Shown piece after piece: positions 40,641-50,532 of a stretch of 54,041 bases of DNA. The notes beneath the pieces were generated by a model. The model was not told the origin of the DNA. It ran no database searches and saw only the letters and a list, made by a program, of their open reading frames with translations. The stretch's first letter is position 1; the number at the start of each line of letters is the position of its first letter. Made by a program: the position numbers and the translations under genes. This DNA is from an uncultured Bacilli bacterium (lineage in GTDB: Bacteria; Bacillota_I; Bacilli_A; RF39; UBA660): the NCBI GenBank assembly GCA_947601485.1, contig CANQGF010000003.1, positions 1-54,041 on the forward strand. Direction: 5' to 3'.

Positions 40641-42395
40641 TTACACATCCTTTTTTATATCTAACATTTTCTTTTTTAAATCAATTTGCTTATTAATATT
40701 TTCCATTTGTTCATTAATATCACGTGAATTATTTATTTTATTTTTAATATTTTGCATATTCTCTTTATTTAATAATTTATTTAAACTAGCTATATATTCT
40801 AAAAATACCTCATCATTTAATTCATCTAAATTAACATTACTAATAATATTAGTTACTAAATCTTTAATAGTATCAATACTTTCAGCATAACTTATAAAAT
40901 CAGCTATATTTATTTTGCCATGTAAATTAATATAATATTCAATTTCATTAATTAAATTTCTTTCTTCTTCATTTTTTAAAAAACCTAATTTCTTATTGAA
41001 AATTTTTAAATATTTACTATCACTCATTATATAATATAAAATATTATAAACACATGCTTGATATTTATTTCTCTTACTTACTGGATTAGATGAAACTATT
41101 TTATTGTCTTCTTTACTTTCTTCTTTAAAAGAAACTTCTTTTTTAAGATTTTCATAATCAATATGGTATTCATTACTAATTCTCTTTAAAATAATTTCTT
41201 TAGTTAAATTATCAGCTTCTTTAATACTATTTAGAACTTCTTTAATATAATTAACAAGTTCCATCGTATTATCTAAATTTTTATCTTTTTTTAAATATTC
41301 CAATTTATAATCTAGATAATTTAAACTATTTTTAATAGTGTCTTTAAAAGCATCAATTCCAAATGAAACAATATATTCATCAGGATCTTTAGCTCTTGTT
41401 AAGCGAACAACTTTAACTAAAACATTATTTTTTATTAATTCGTCACCAATGTTATTCGTGGCAATCTCTCCGGCATTATCATTATCAAGCATTAAGATAA
41501 TTGGTACCCTTAACCTTTTTAAAATGTCAATTTGTTCTTTGGTAATGGCTGTTCCCATTAAAGCTAAAACATTTTTAACTCCGGAAGAATACATTCTAAT
41601 CGCATCCATGTTACCTTCGACCACAATCGCACTTTTTTCTGTTTTAATATGAGGCAAAGCATTATGATAATTAAAAATCAGATTACCTTTTTTATAGATA
41701 ACAGTTTCTTTCGTATTAATATATTTTGCTGTATCTTCACCATTAAAAATACGCCCGGTAAAACCAACGGTTTCTCCATCTAAATTAGTAAGGGGAATCA
41801 TAATACGATTTTGAAAAGTATCATAAGTATTAATACCATCAATATTGATAAGCCCAAGAAGACTTAATTTCTCATTACTATAACCTTTTTTATTTAAAGC
41901 ATTAGCTAAATAATTATTCTTATTTAAGGCATAACCAATTTTAAATTCTTTAATAATATCAGGAGTAATATTTCTTTTAGCTAAATATTCTTTAGCTTTA
42001 ATACCTTCTTTACTATTTAAATTATTTTGATAAATACTAGTTGTATAATTCATTATTTCATATTCTAACTTATATTTGCCATCATTCTTTCTTATGGGGG
42101 TAAAACTTAAGGGAATGCCAACCATATCAGCAACTTTACTAACTGCCTCTAAATAAGAAATATTTTCATAATCTTTGACAAAAGTAAAAACATTACCACC
42201 TTTATTACAAACAAAACACTTAAATAATTGCCTATCTTTAGAAACGGACATACTTGGTTTATGATCATCATGAAAAGGACAGACCCCAAAGTAGTTTTTG
42301 CCTTGCAATTTAAGTGGTATATAATTAGAAATAATACTAACTATATCGGCACTATTTCTAATCTCATTTATTTTCTCTTCACTAATGGTTTGCAT
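40641..42395 (-). CDS. dnaG: DNA primase
   Basis: Zinc-binding CPFHDDHKPSMSVSKDRQLFKCFVCNKGGN; TOPRIM VVEGNMDAIRMY...MLDNDNAGE. Confidence 0.98.
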   Translation of the reverse strand: MQTISEEKINEIRNSADIVSIISNYIPLKLQGKNYFGVCPFHDDHKPSMSVSKDRQLFKCFVCNKGGNVFTFVKDYENISYLEAVSKVADMVGIPLSFTPIRKNDGKYKLEYEIMNYTTSIYQNNLNSKEGIKAKEYLAKRNITPDIIKEFKIGYALNKNNYLANALNKKGYSNEKLSLLGLINIDGINTYDTFQNRIMIPLTNLDGETVGFTGRIFNGEDTAKYINTKETVIYKKGNLIFNYHNALPHIKTEKSAIVVEGNMDAIRMYSSGVKNVLALMGTAITKEQIDILKRLRVPIILMLDNDNAGEIATNNIGDELIKNNVLVKVVRLTRAKDPDEYIVSFGIDAFKDTIKNSLNYLDYKLEYLKKDKNLDNTMELVNYIKEVLNSIKEADNLTKEIILKRISNEYHIDYENLKKEVSFKEESKEDNKIVSSNPVSKRNKYQACVYNILYYIMSDSKYLKIFNKKLGFLKNEEERNLINEIEYYINLHGKINIADFISYAESIDTIKDLVTNIISNVNLDELNDEVFLEYIASLNKLLNKENMQNIKNKINNSRDINEQMENINKQIDLKKKMLDIKKDV

Positions 42396-42531
42396 TTTTT
42401 CCCCTCTAATAATATATATTATCGCCTACATGCCGATTTCCTTTTTTTTTGCCAAATTTTTTGCAATTTTTAACAATTTTTTGTTAAAAATGCCAAAATA
42501 ATTTGTAATACACCCTTTAAAAAGCAAAATT

Positions 42532-42560
42532 ATTGTATAATAAAAAAGGCTAATTGTCAA
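42532..42560 (-). promoter_or_regulatory. Promoter of dnaG-rpoD operon
   Basis: Minus strand TTGACA (42555-42560) - 17 bp - TACAAT (42532-42537). Confidence 0.8.
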
Positions 42561-42576
42561 ACAAGTGTTAATCAAA

Positions 42577-42599
42577 AAAAGAGATTATTCATCTCTTTT
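42577..42599 (-). terminator. Terminator overlapping the 3' end of queH
   Basis: AAAAGAGAT/ATCTCTTTT 9-bp stem with minus-strand T-run; stop codon in the loop region. Confidence 0.85.
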
Positions 42600-43187
42600 A
42601 CTATATAAACAGCCACAATAATTTTGACGATATAAATCATATTCTTTCGATAAAAGAATTGATTTTTTATAACCATCTTTTTTCTTAAAGTCACTATATA
42701 ACCATTTCACCGGATATTTTTGAGCTAAATCAGCACCAATATTATTTAAAGCGGTGGCGTTTTTATATGGACTAACAGAAAGTGTTGTGCCAAAATATTC
42801 AAAACCAAGGGATGATGCCAATTCTGCACAACGATTTAATCTTAATTCATAACATAAATGACATCTACTGCCACCCTCTTTATCTTTTTCATGTCCTTTT
42901 ACTTTTTCATGATAAACATCATTTTCATAATCACAATCTAAAAAATGAAGATTAGATAAATTTAAAGCCTCAATTAATTTAATTTGCTCTTTTTTTCTTT
43001 TTTCATATTCCTCTTTTGGTTCAATATTGGGATTATAATAAAGAATTGTAATATCAAAATAATCTTTAAGATATGTAATAACATAACTAGAACAAGGGCC
43101 ACAACAACTATGAAGTAATAATTTAGGTTGATAATCTAAATTATTAACTAAATTTTCTAAAATAAGATCATAATTCACTTTCTCCAT
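42585..43187 (-). CDS. queH: Epoxyqueuosine reductase QueH
   Basis: LLHSCCGPCSSYVI; GSRCHLCYELRL; TTLSVSPYKNA; YCGCLYS. Confidence 0.95.
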   Translation of the reverse strand: MEKVNYDLILENLVNNLDYQPKLLLHSCCGPCSSYVITYLKDYFDITILYYNPNIEPKEEYEKRKKEQIKLIEALNLSNLHFLDCDYENDVYHEKVKGHEKDKEGGSRCHLCYELRLNRCAELASSLGFEYFGTTLSVSPYKNATALNNIGADLAQKYPVKWLYSDFKKKDGYKKSILLSKEYDLYRQNYCGCLYSKRDE

Positions 43188-43947
43188 TATCTTTTACTTC
43201 ACTTTCACAATTACTAAAATGATTATTTTCACTACTACTATCTAAATAAAGACAGCCTTTAGTATTACCATTTACCGAAACTATTCCTTCATAAATATCT
43301 AAATAATCATTAATTTTTTCAATATTAACCGTATTAATGTATACTATATTACCATCATTCATAAGTAATTTAAACCTTTTATCATCAATTATTTTATCTC
43401 CTACTTTAGATGGATCATAAGCTATTTCACTAATATTTGCTAAAATACTTTTATCTACTCTTGCCATTTTCTTAATTAATTCCTCATAAATATTTGTAGG
43501 AACATAATTAGTAAGGGTTGGCACACCCAAAACATAATCACTAAAATTATTATAATCAATTTCTTTGGCGTTTGATAACGCTAAAGTATTGGTATTACTG
43601 TTATAAAATAAAAAACGTCCTTCTTCAATAGTTATTTTTAAAATACCTAAATAATTTTTTTTAACTTTAACATCACTAACTAAATCTAATTCATATAATT
43701 TATTTTTAATTTGACTTTTGCTAACTTTAAAAATACTTTCATCACTAATATCCAAATAGTTGATTAAATAATTATCTTTTAAGTAATTATTACCCGTTAT
43801 TTCAATTCTTTTTAAAGGTTTATTTATAATATAATATAAAGATGACCCAATTAAATAAATAATTAAAACAATAACAATTATAGCCTTAAATCTTATCTTT
43901 TTTTTCTTCTTTTTACTATTAACATTATTTTCCATAATTAATCCCAA
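43168..43947 (-). CDS. divIB: Cell division protein FtsQ/DivIB
   Basis: Single N-terminal TM and POTRA-like RIEITGNNYLKDNYLINYL; between murB and queH. Confidence 0.85.
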   Translation of the reverse strand: MGLIMENNVNSKKKKKKIRFKAIIVIVLIIYLIGSSLYYIINKPLKRIEITGNNYLKDNYLINYLDISDESIFKVSKSQIKNKLYELDLVSDVKVKKNYLGILKITIEEGRFLFYNSNTNTLALSNAKEIDYNNFSDYVLGVPTLTNYVPTNIYEELIKKMARVDKSILANISEIAYDPSKVGDKIIDDKRFKLLMNDGNIVYINTVNIEKINDYLDIYEGIVSVNGNTKGCLYLDSSSENNHFSNCESEVKDNGESEL

Positions 43948-44813
43948 TCTATTATTATTTGTTCTAACTCCAATTTTATTTTGAATTTTTCTTCTACTAC
44001 TTTTTGAATATGTTTAATTAATTCTTTAACATCTTTACTAGTCATATTCCCTGTATTAACAATAAAATTAGCATGTTTTTCTGATACTTTTGCACCACCC
44101 ACAGCATAACCTTTTAAATTGCTTTCTTCAATTAATCGTCCCGCAAAATCACCCGTTGGATTTTTAAAAACACTCCCAGCATTTTTATATTGAAGAGGTA
44201 AATTATTTTGTCTTTTTTCCCCAATATTTTTAATTATTTCATGTAAAGACTCTTTATCACTAAATTCTAATTTGAAAGTAGCAGCCACAATTATATCTTT
44301 TGTTTCTTTAAATTCTGTATACCGATAATCAATTTTAATATCACTCTTTTTTAAAGTTTTTATGTCATTATCTTTCAAAATAGTTATGCTTTCCAAACAA
44401 TCATAAATACTATGATTATAAGCACCAGCATTACCATATAAAGCACCCCCAACTGTGCCAGGAATCCCAAATAAATACTCAAAGCCACTTAAATTATGCT
44501 CAATAGCTTCTTTAACTAAAGTACCAAGTAACGCTCCTGCTTCACAAGTTACCAAATTTTGTTCAAAATTTATTTTATTTAAATTTTCTAAACTTATTAT
44601 AAAACCATTAAATAAATGATCAGGTAAAATAACATTTGATCCTTTACCTAAAACATAATAATTAAAATTGTTTTCTTTTAAATAAACCATTACTCTTTGT
44701 AAATCATCTAAAGATTTAGGCTTTACTAAATATTTACAACTAGTTTTAATGCCATAAGTATTATAATTTTCTAAAGAAGCATTTTCTAAAACTTCACCAA
44801 AATCACTTAACAT
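43938..44813 (-). CDS. murB: UDP-N-acetylenolpyruvoylglucosamine reductase
   Basis: YYVLGKGSNVI; FGIPGTVGGALYGNAGAY; NAGSVFKNPTGDFAGRLIEE. Confidence 0.98.
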   Translation of the reverse strand: MLSDFGEVLENASLENYNTYGIKTSCKYLVKPKSLDDLQRVMVYLKENNFNYYVLGKGSNVILPDHLFNGFIISLENLNKINFEQNLVTCEAGALLGTLVKEAIEHNLSGFEYLFGIPGTVGGALYGNAGAYNHSIYDCLESITILKDNDIKTLKKSDIKIDYRYTEFKETKDIIVAATFKLEFSDKESLHEIIKNIGEKRQNNLPLQYKNAGSVFKNPTGDFAGRLIEESNLKGYAVGGAKVSEKHANFIVNTGNMTSKDVKELIKHIQKVVEEKFKIKLELEQIIIDWD

Positions 44814-45892
44814 TTACTAATAATCTCCTTTATTTTCTCATAGATATTATCACTAGCTTTCACAATTTGATAATTATTTAAATTATTTTTTATTTCTTTA
44901 TATTCTGCACTACTATTCATAAGATTCTTAACTTTATTAATTAAGCTTTGGCTTTCTAAATCTTTTTCTTCTATCATAATAGCTAATTTTTTATTATCTA
45001 GTTCTAAAGCATTATAATATTGATGATTATTAGCAACATTAGGGCTAGGAACTAAAATAGATGGTGTTCTACTAGTTAAAAGTTCGACAACAGTTCCTGC
45101 TCCTGATCTAGCTATAACTAAATCACAATTTTTAAAGAAACCGGCCATATTATCTAAATAAGGAATTAAATGAACATTTTTAGGAAAATGATTATCTTTA
45201 GTAAAACTTTCATAGTTATTTTTACCTGTAACAACTAAAACTTCATAGTTAGCATCTTTAGTTAATTTTAAAAATTCAATTAATTTAGTATTAAGACCAC
45301 TACTACCTTGTGACCCACTAGTAATTAAAAGTAATTTTTTATTTTTATCTAATCCTAAACTTTCTTTAGAAGCACTTTTTAAATTCTTAACATTATCAAC
45401 ACAAGGATGTCCTGTATAAATACAATTAACTTCTTTAGCAAAATATTTATTACTCTCTTCAAATGAAGTAAATACAGCATCTACTCCTTTACTTAAGAAT
45501 TTATTAGTTTTGCCTGGTATCATATTTTGTTCATGAATAACACATTTTATTTTTAATTTTTTCGCTGCCATAATTACGGGCATCGTTACATATCCCCCAA
45601 CCCCAACAACTATATCCGGTTTAAAATCTGTCATGATTTTAAGACATTTTTGATAAGCTTTATATAAAAGTCTAACATTTCTAATATCTTTTAAAATATT
45701 TTTACTTAATCCGTAAATTTCGATTGCTTCATAATGAATATTTTCTCTTGGAACAATATCATTCTCCATACGATTATGTGTGCCAATATATAAAACTTCA
45801 AAATTAGGATCTTTTTCTTGAAATTTTTTAACTATAGCTAAAGCTGGATAAATATGCCCACCAGTTCCTCCAGCTGAAATAATCATTTTCAT
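44807..45892 (-). CDS. murG: UDP-N-acetylglucosamine--LPS/lipid II GlcNAc transferase MurG
   Basis: ISAGGTGGHIYPALA; VVGVGGYVTMPVIMAA; IARSGAGTVVELL. Confidence 0.98.
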   Translation of the reverse strand: MKMIISAGGTGGHIYPALAIVKKFQEKDPNFEVLYIGTHNRMENDIVPRENIHYEAIEIYGLSKNILKDIRNVRLLYKAYQKCLKIMTDFKPDIVVGVGGYVTMPVIMAAKKLKIKCVIHEQNMIPGKTNKFLSKGVDAVFTSFEESNKYFAKEVNCIYTGHPCVDNVKNLKSASKESLGLDKNKKLLLITSGSQGSSGLNTKLIEFLKLTKDANYEVLVVTGKNNYESFTKDNHFPKNVHLIPYLDNMAGFFKNCDLVIARSGAGTVVELLTSRTPSILVPSPNVANNHQYYNALELDNKKLAIMIEEKDLESQSLINKVKNLMNSSAEYKEIKNNLNNYQIVKASDNIYEKIKEIISKC

Positions 45893-45980
45893 AAGTAATC
45901 ACCCATAACAATTATATAATAAAAACTATTAAAAAAGTAGTTGTTATTAAATATATTTTCTCATATATTGTAAATCTACC

Positions 45981-46133
45981 TTGAAATAAGTGCCAAAATA
46001 TAATATAATGAATATGTCAAAGAAATTGACATAAAATAAAAATGGAAGTACTTATTTAGAGTGTTGAGTACTTGCTCAAAATTTTTTCAAATTTTTTAAA
46101 GCACTACAATCATTCCGATTGAGTGCCTTTTTT
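45981..46133 (+). ncRNA. Candidate small RNA (putative type I antitoxin): promoter plus ~118-nt transcript
   Basis: TTGAAA (45981-45986) - 17 bp - TATAAT (46004-46009); predicted start ~46016; terminator GCACTACAATC-ATTCC-GATTGAGTGC-CTTTTTT ends ~46133; no sizeable ORF inside. Confidence 0.6.
46101..46126. terminator. Hairpin terminator shared by the two convergent transcripts
   Basis: 10-bp stem with one bulged A; strong T-run on the + side, weak TTT on the - side. Confidence 0.75.
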
Positions 46134-46155
46134 ATTAATTTATTTTTTTTGAGAA

Positions 46156-46221
46156 CTACCAGATGATTAATAAAATAATTATTATTAGTAGGATAAAGAT
46201 TAAACAATCTTTTTTACTCAT
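46156..46221 (-). CDS. Candidate 21-aa hydrophobic (type I toxin-like) peptide
   Basis: ATG AGT AAA AAA GAT TGT TTA ATC TTT ATC CTA CTA ATA ATA ATT ATT TTA TTA ATC ATC TGG TAG = MSKKDCLIFILLIIIILLIIW; RBS GAAGGGAG 8-9 nt upstream. Confidence 0.6.
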   Translation of the reverse strand: MSKKDCLIFILLIIIILLIIW

Positions 46222-46361
46222 AATAGCCACTCCCTTCGGAGCAAGCACTCAAACTTAAGTCTTCCAATATTTATCTTAACACAAGTTTATTTTAAAGTGT
46301 GAGGACATAATAAATATTAGTGCCTTTTTCTTTGAAAATATCATTAACTAAATATAAATAA

Positions 46362-46952
46362 TTAATTATCCGTAATATAATATACTTTTTCATAATTCAT
46401 TTTTTCAAATAAGCCATATGAGAATATTTCTTTATTATTTAATATTCTTATAATTTTATCATTAAGTAAACTATTTAAAATAGCTATAAAATCATAATTT
46501 TTACTATCTTCATTAGTATTTAAAACATAATTTAAAATGCCTATTTTATAAGTTTTATGAGGAACATTAATTTTATTAATTAAATTACTAGAAAAACTCA
46601 TAACATAAATTTTTTTATTTTGATATTTATTTAATAAATTCATAAATTTAGCAAATGAATTAATATTTTTTATCTCAATTAAAAAAATTTTATTACTATT
46701 AATCTTTAAAATATCACTTAATTTAGGCATATATTTAGGTAGTTCATTATAATTTAAATTCTCAATTAATTTACCATCATAAAGGGCATCATGATTAATA
46801 ATAAATTCATGATCAAAAGTTTCTCTTACATCAAACTCACAACCCATATATTTATCACTTTTTAAAGCCTTAAGTATGGCATCATATGAATTTTCTTTAA
46901 TATTTTTATTATGAATACCTCTATGTTTTATTAATTTATACAAAAAAATCAC
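46362..46952 (-). CDS. Glycerophosphodiester phosphodiesterase family protein
   Basis: KHRGIHNKNIKENSYDAILKAL, GCEFDVRETFDHEFIINHD; GDPD motifs. Confidence 0.88.
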   Translation of the reverse strand: MIFLYKLIKHRGIHNKNIKENSYDAILKALKSDKYMGCEFDVRETFDHEFIINHDALYDGKLIENLNYNELPKYMPKLSDILKINSNKIFLIEIKNINSFAKFMNLLNKYQNKKIYVMSFSSNLINKINVPHKTYKIGILNYVLNTNEDSKNYDFIAILNSLLNDKIIRILNNKEIFSYGLFEKMNYEKVYYITDN

Positions 46953-46984
46953 CTAATAAATTTTATTAGATGTTTTTTATTTTA

Positions 46985-48157
46985 TTATCTTTTTAATAAT
47001 CTAGCTTGCTTAAATTCATATTCATAATTATCAGGAATTAAATTTAATAATTTATTAAATGTATCTTCAAAACACATTTTAATAATACTATATTCTTCAT
47101 TATCACAGATAAAACTATCTTGAAAATAATTTTCTAATTCTTGTAATAATTTTTTAACTTCTTCATTATCTTGATATTGTGCATATTTATCATATAATCT
47201 AACATATAATACGATTGGATTCATACAACTAATTTTTTTAAATTTATTTAAAATATTAGTCATTATATTTTCAGAAAATCCTAATTGTTGCATTATACTA
47301 ATCACATGCAACTCTTCATCCAAAGTAACTGGTCTTTGAACATTATCACTATCAAAATCATAATATTGAGACAATTCCCTATTTAAAGTTTTTAATTCTT
47401 TATTACTCAATATTGGTTTATTATTAATTACTCTTTTAACCGGTGTAACTGTAGGGCTTTTCTTTTTAGCTACTATATTTAGATAATCTTTTATTTCTTG
47501 GACTAATTCTTTTGATAGTCCACATTTTTCAAAAGCCAAAATAATTTCATCAATATTTTCTCTATCAATATTAGGTAAATCATGGATTAATTTAAATGCC
47601 AATGTAAAGTGAGCTTCCACTACTGGTTTAATATGTTCTGAAGACATTATTGCTACTTTTTTTAATTCTTCATAAATAGCTCTTTCTTTTTCGGTTATAG
47701 TTATATTATTACCATCTTCTAAATGCCAAAATGTTTTAGATTTAGCAAACGCTAATGCTTCTTCTTTTGGGGCACTTTTAAAAGAATAATTATTAATTAC
47801 TTCCATATTAAAATAATTACTTTCTATTAAAATCCCAGTGTCAATATTTTTTTTAATTATATACATTATGATATCAAATTTTTCTTTTATTTTTAAAGGC
47901 AGTTCACAGAGCAATGAAGAAAGTTCATTGAAGTTAGCAAAAATTTCCCCTCTTTCATCATTGATGGGTCCTTTTAAATAGGTAATAAACATTTGCCTTG
48001 ATTTTAATGCTTCTTTGGCTTCCCTTAAAATATATAAATTTTTCGAAAAATTCAACTCATTCAACAAAACGATATTCTTTCTTAATTTTTTATTATCTTC
48101 TTCCATTAAATCAATTAATTTTAAAACAGCCTTTTCCATAACCATCTCTTTTTCCAA
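46985..48157 (-). CDS. Hypothetical protein
   Basis: 390 aa intact ORF; no family recognised. Confidence 0.7.
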   Translation of the reverse strand: MEKEMVMEKAVLKLIDLMEEDNKKLRKNIVLLNELNFSKNLYILREAKEALKSRQMFITYLKGPINDERGEIFANFNELSSLLCELPLKIKEKFDIIMYIIKKNIDTGILIESNYFNMEVINNYSFKSAPKEEALAFAKSKTFWHLEDGNNITITEKERAIYEELKKVAIMSSEHIKPVVEAHFTLAFKLIHDLPNIDRENIDEIILAFEKCGLSKELVQEIKDYLNIVAKKKSPTVTPVKRVINNKPILSNKELKTLNRELSQYYDFDSDNVQRPVTLDEELHVISIMQQLGFSENIMTNILNKFKKISCMNPIVLYVRLYDKYAQYQDNEEVKKLLQELENYFQDSFICDNEEYSIIKMCFEDTFNKLLNLIPDNYEYEFKQARLLKR

Positions 48158-48192
48158 AAAGTTAGTATAATAAAGTGTTTAGTCATTGTCAA

Positions 48193-48597
48193 CTAAACAT
48201 TCCTCTTTTTAAATAATAAGCAAAAAATAATAACAATTATAAGAAAAATACTTATTCCAAGTATTTGAACTTTATATAGTTCTACTTCTTCTTTTTTAAC
48301 TTCTAAACTTTCTTTATATTTAAGAATGCCATCTACACTTTCGGTAGTATTTTTATGAACATACAAAGTATATAATTCTTCATCCATATCCTTATAGGCT
48401 TTTAAATAAACAATATTATCTGTATCATCTAATTCATTATCTATGACTAGAACATTAACCCCATCAAGAGGGATAAAAGATAATTCAAGAGCGGTAACAT
48501 CTTCTTCAACAGTAACTGTATATTCATAATTATATTTAGCAAACTTTAATTCTAAATTACCATTTAATACTTGCAAATCCTCGAGCATTTTAATCAC
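48193..48597 (-). CDS. Hypothetical protein, cadherin-like beta domain plus C-terminal TM
   Basis: LELKFAKYNYEYTVTVEEDVTALEL resembles cadherin-like beta-sandwich domain; C-terminal IFLIIVIIFCLLFKKR. Confidence 0.6.
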   Translation of the reverse strand: MIKMLEDLQVLNGNLELKFAKYNYEYTVTVEEDVTALELSFIPLDGVNVLVIDNELDDTDNIVYLKAYKDMDEELYTLYVHKNTTESVDGILKYKESLEVKKEEVELYKVQILGISIFLIIVIIFCLLFKKRNV

Positions 48598-48626
48598 TAA
48601 TAATAGTTTAAATAGAATTAATTAAT

Positions 48627-49709
48627 TTATACTAATTTTAATAAAATTTCATTCATAACATAAATGTATTTAGGATTAATAAAAACATAACCATCTTTTA
48701 AAATTAATTCATTATTTTTAATTAAAGGCTTTATTGGAAAAACTTCGTGTAACTCTACATCATATTTTTCTTTAAATTCATTTAAATTAATACCTTGTAG
48801 TAATCTTAAACCAAGAATTACTTCATATTCCATAATATCATTTTTAGAAAGTAAATTATTACTACTTTGATATTCTCCTTTTAAATATTGAGATAAACTT
48901 CTGGTATTATCATATCTTACACCCGCAATATAGCCTGATGCCCCACAGCCAAAACCATAATATTCTTGATTATGCCAATAAACTAAATTATGTTTAGATT
49001 GATATCCTTCTTTACAAAAATTACTAACTTCATAATGATGATATCCATTTTTCTCTAAAGTTTTACATATATATTCATACATTTTAGCATCCAATACATC
49101 AGAAATATTTTCGGTATGCTTATAACTTAAAAAAGTATTATCTTCAATAATTAGGCTATAAGTACTTATATGTTCTGGATTAAGTTTTAATAATAGTTTA
49201 ATATCATTTTTTAAAACGCTTAATTTTTCTCCAGGTAAAGCATATATTAAATCTAAATTAATATTAGTAAAACCTAGACTTCTAGCTAAATTAATCTTCT
49301 TTTCAGTATCTAAATAAGTAGCATATCTTTTCATAAGTAAAAGATTTTCTTCGTCAAAAGATTCAACTCCGATTGAAAGCCTATTAACATGATATTTTTT
49401 TAAAAGTAATAATAAATCTTCAGTAATATCTTCAATATTACATTCAAAAGTAAATTCTTCTAAATTATCTTTTTTAAAAATATTAGTTAGTATTAAAAGA
49501 AACTCTATCTCTTTTAAAGATAAAGCTGAAGGTGTTCCTCCCCCAATATAAATGGTTCGTACACTTTCTCCCATATAACGTTCACTAATTTCATCTTTTA
49601 AACCTTTTAAATAATTAACTGCCCATTCTTTTTGATATAAAACTTTACAAAAATCACAATAAGAACAAATTGACTTACAAAAAGGTATATGGATATAAAC
49701 ACTAACCAT
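48627..49709 (-). CDS. hemW: Heme chaperone / coproporphyrinogen oxidase-like radical SAM protein HemW
   Basis: [33 protein letters not shown]; start MVSVYI chosen. Confidence 0.93.
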   Translation of the reverse strand: MVSVYIHIPFCKSICSYCDFCKVLYQKEWAVNYLKGLKDEISERYMGESVRTIYIGGGTPSALSLKEIEFLLILTNIFKKDNLEEFTFECNIEDITEDLLLLLKKYHVNRLSIGVESFDEENLLLMKRYATYLDTEKKINLARSLGFTNINLDLIYALPGEKLSVLKNDIKLLLKLNPEHISTYSLIIEDNTFLSYKHTENISDVLDAKMYEYICKTLEKNGYHHYEVSNFCKEGYQSKHNLVYWHNQEYYGFGCGASGYIAGVRYDNTRSLSQYLKGEYQSSNNLLSKNDIMEYEVILGLRLLQGINLNEFKEKYDVELHEVFPIKPLIKNNELILKDGYVFINPKYIYVMNEILLKLV

Positions 49710-50532
49710 GTCTTCTATACTTTTCTCCCATTGCCATATTATATTCAAATAATTGATTATATTGTTCTTTTAGTAACTCATTACCTTCTTTGGCTAAAAT
49801 AATTTGTATTCTTTCAGCATAAGTATTACGATCAATCATAAAGATGGAACTAATTTGTTTAATTTTTAAACCATATTTTAATTGATATTTAAGCATAGTT
49901 AAAATATCTTCATCAGTAAAAATACCATCCCCCTCTTTTTTCTTTCTTAAGGCTTGAGCATAATGATCAGTAATATTTCTTAATAACAAGCGTATACCTT
50001 CAATATCTTTTTTTCTTAAACATTGAACATATTGATTATAAAAATTGATTATATTATTTTTAGCTATTTCTTGATCAAAAGACTCAATATTAAGATATTT
50101 AAGGGCATCATAATACTCATTTAAATCATTACTATTTAAAATATCATACATAGATAAGCCAAATAATGCATTAATTGTTTCAAATTTTGCCCGAAAAGAT
50201 AAAGCCAAATGAAGTAATATTTTCTTTTGAGTCACTAAATCATTTTTAGAAAAGATATCAATTCTTAAATAATGAGGACTATCGTTTTTCTTATTATCTA
50301 ATTCAATCATTCTTTCTTTAATTTTTTGAAGTATTTCTTCATTCTTATTAGGATAAACCATTTTAATAACGGCATCATTATTTAATCTTGATTTAATTCT
50401 TTCCACTGGAATATGAGTTCTAGCAGCTAGTTCTAAATAATTTAAATTTTCATTTAAAAGTAAATCAACTAATTTTCTTGTTTCTAAATAAACTTTATCG
50501 TCAAAAGCAGAATAACTATTTATCATTTTCAT
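49702..50532 (-). CDS. Hypothetical protein with predicted helix-turn-helix-like segments
   Basis: 276 aa; [18 protein letters not shown] and [21 protein letters not shown] resemble HTH segments; between lepA and hemW. Confidence 0.6.
   Translation of the reverse strand: MKMINSYSAFDDKVYLETRKLVDLLLNENLNYLELAARTHIPVERIKSRLNNDAVIKMVYPNKNEEILQKIKERMIELDNKKNDSPHYLRIDIFSKNDLVTQKKILLHLALSFRAKFETINALFGLSMYDILNSNDLNEYYDALKYLNIESFDQEIAKNNIINFYNQYVQCLRKKDIEGIRLLLRNITDHYAQALRKKKEGDGIFTDEDILTMLKYQLKYGLKIKQISSIFMIDRNTYAERIQIILAKEGNELLKEQYNQLFEYNMAMGEKYRRHG

Noticed and set aside
46016-46133. Small RNA at murG-GDPD as a housekeeping RNA (6S, SRP or a riboswitch)
   Set aside because: Too short and lacking recognisable conserved motifs (no SRP GGAA/GCA loop, no large 6S bulge, no downstream plus-strand gene).
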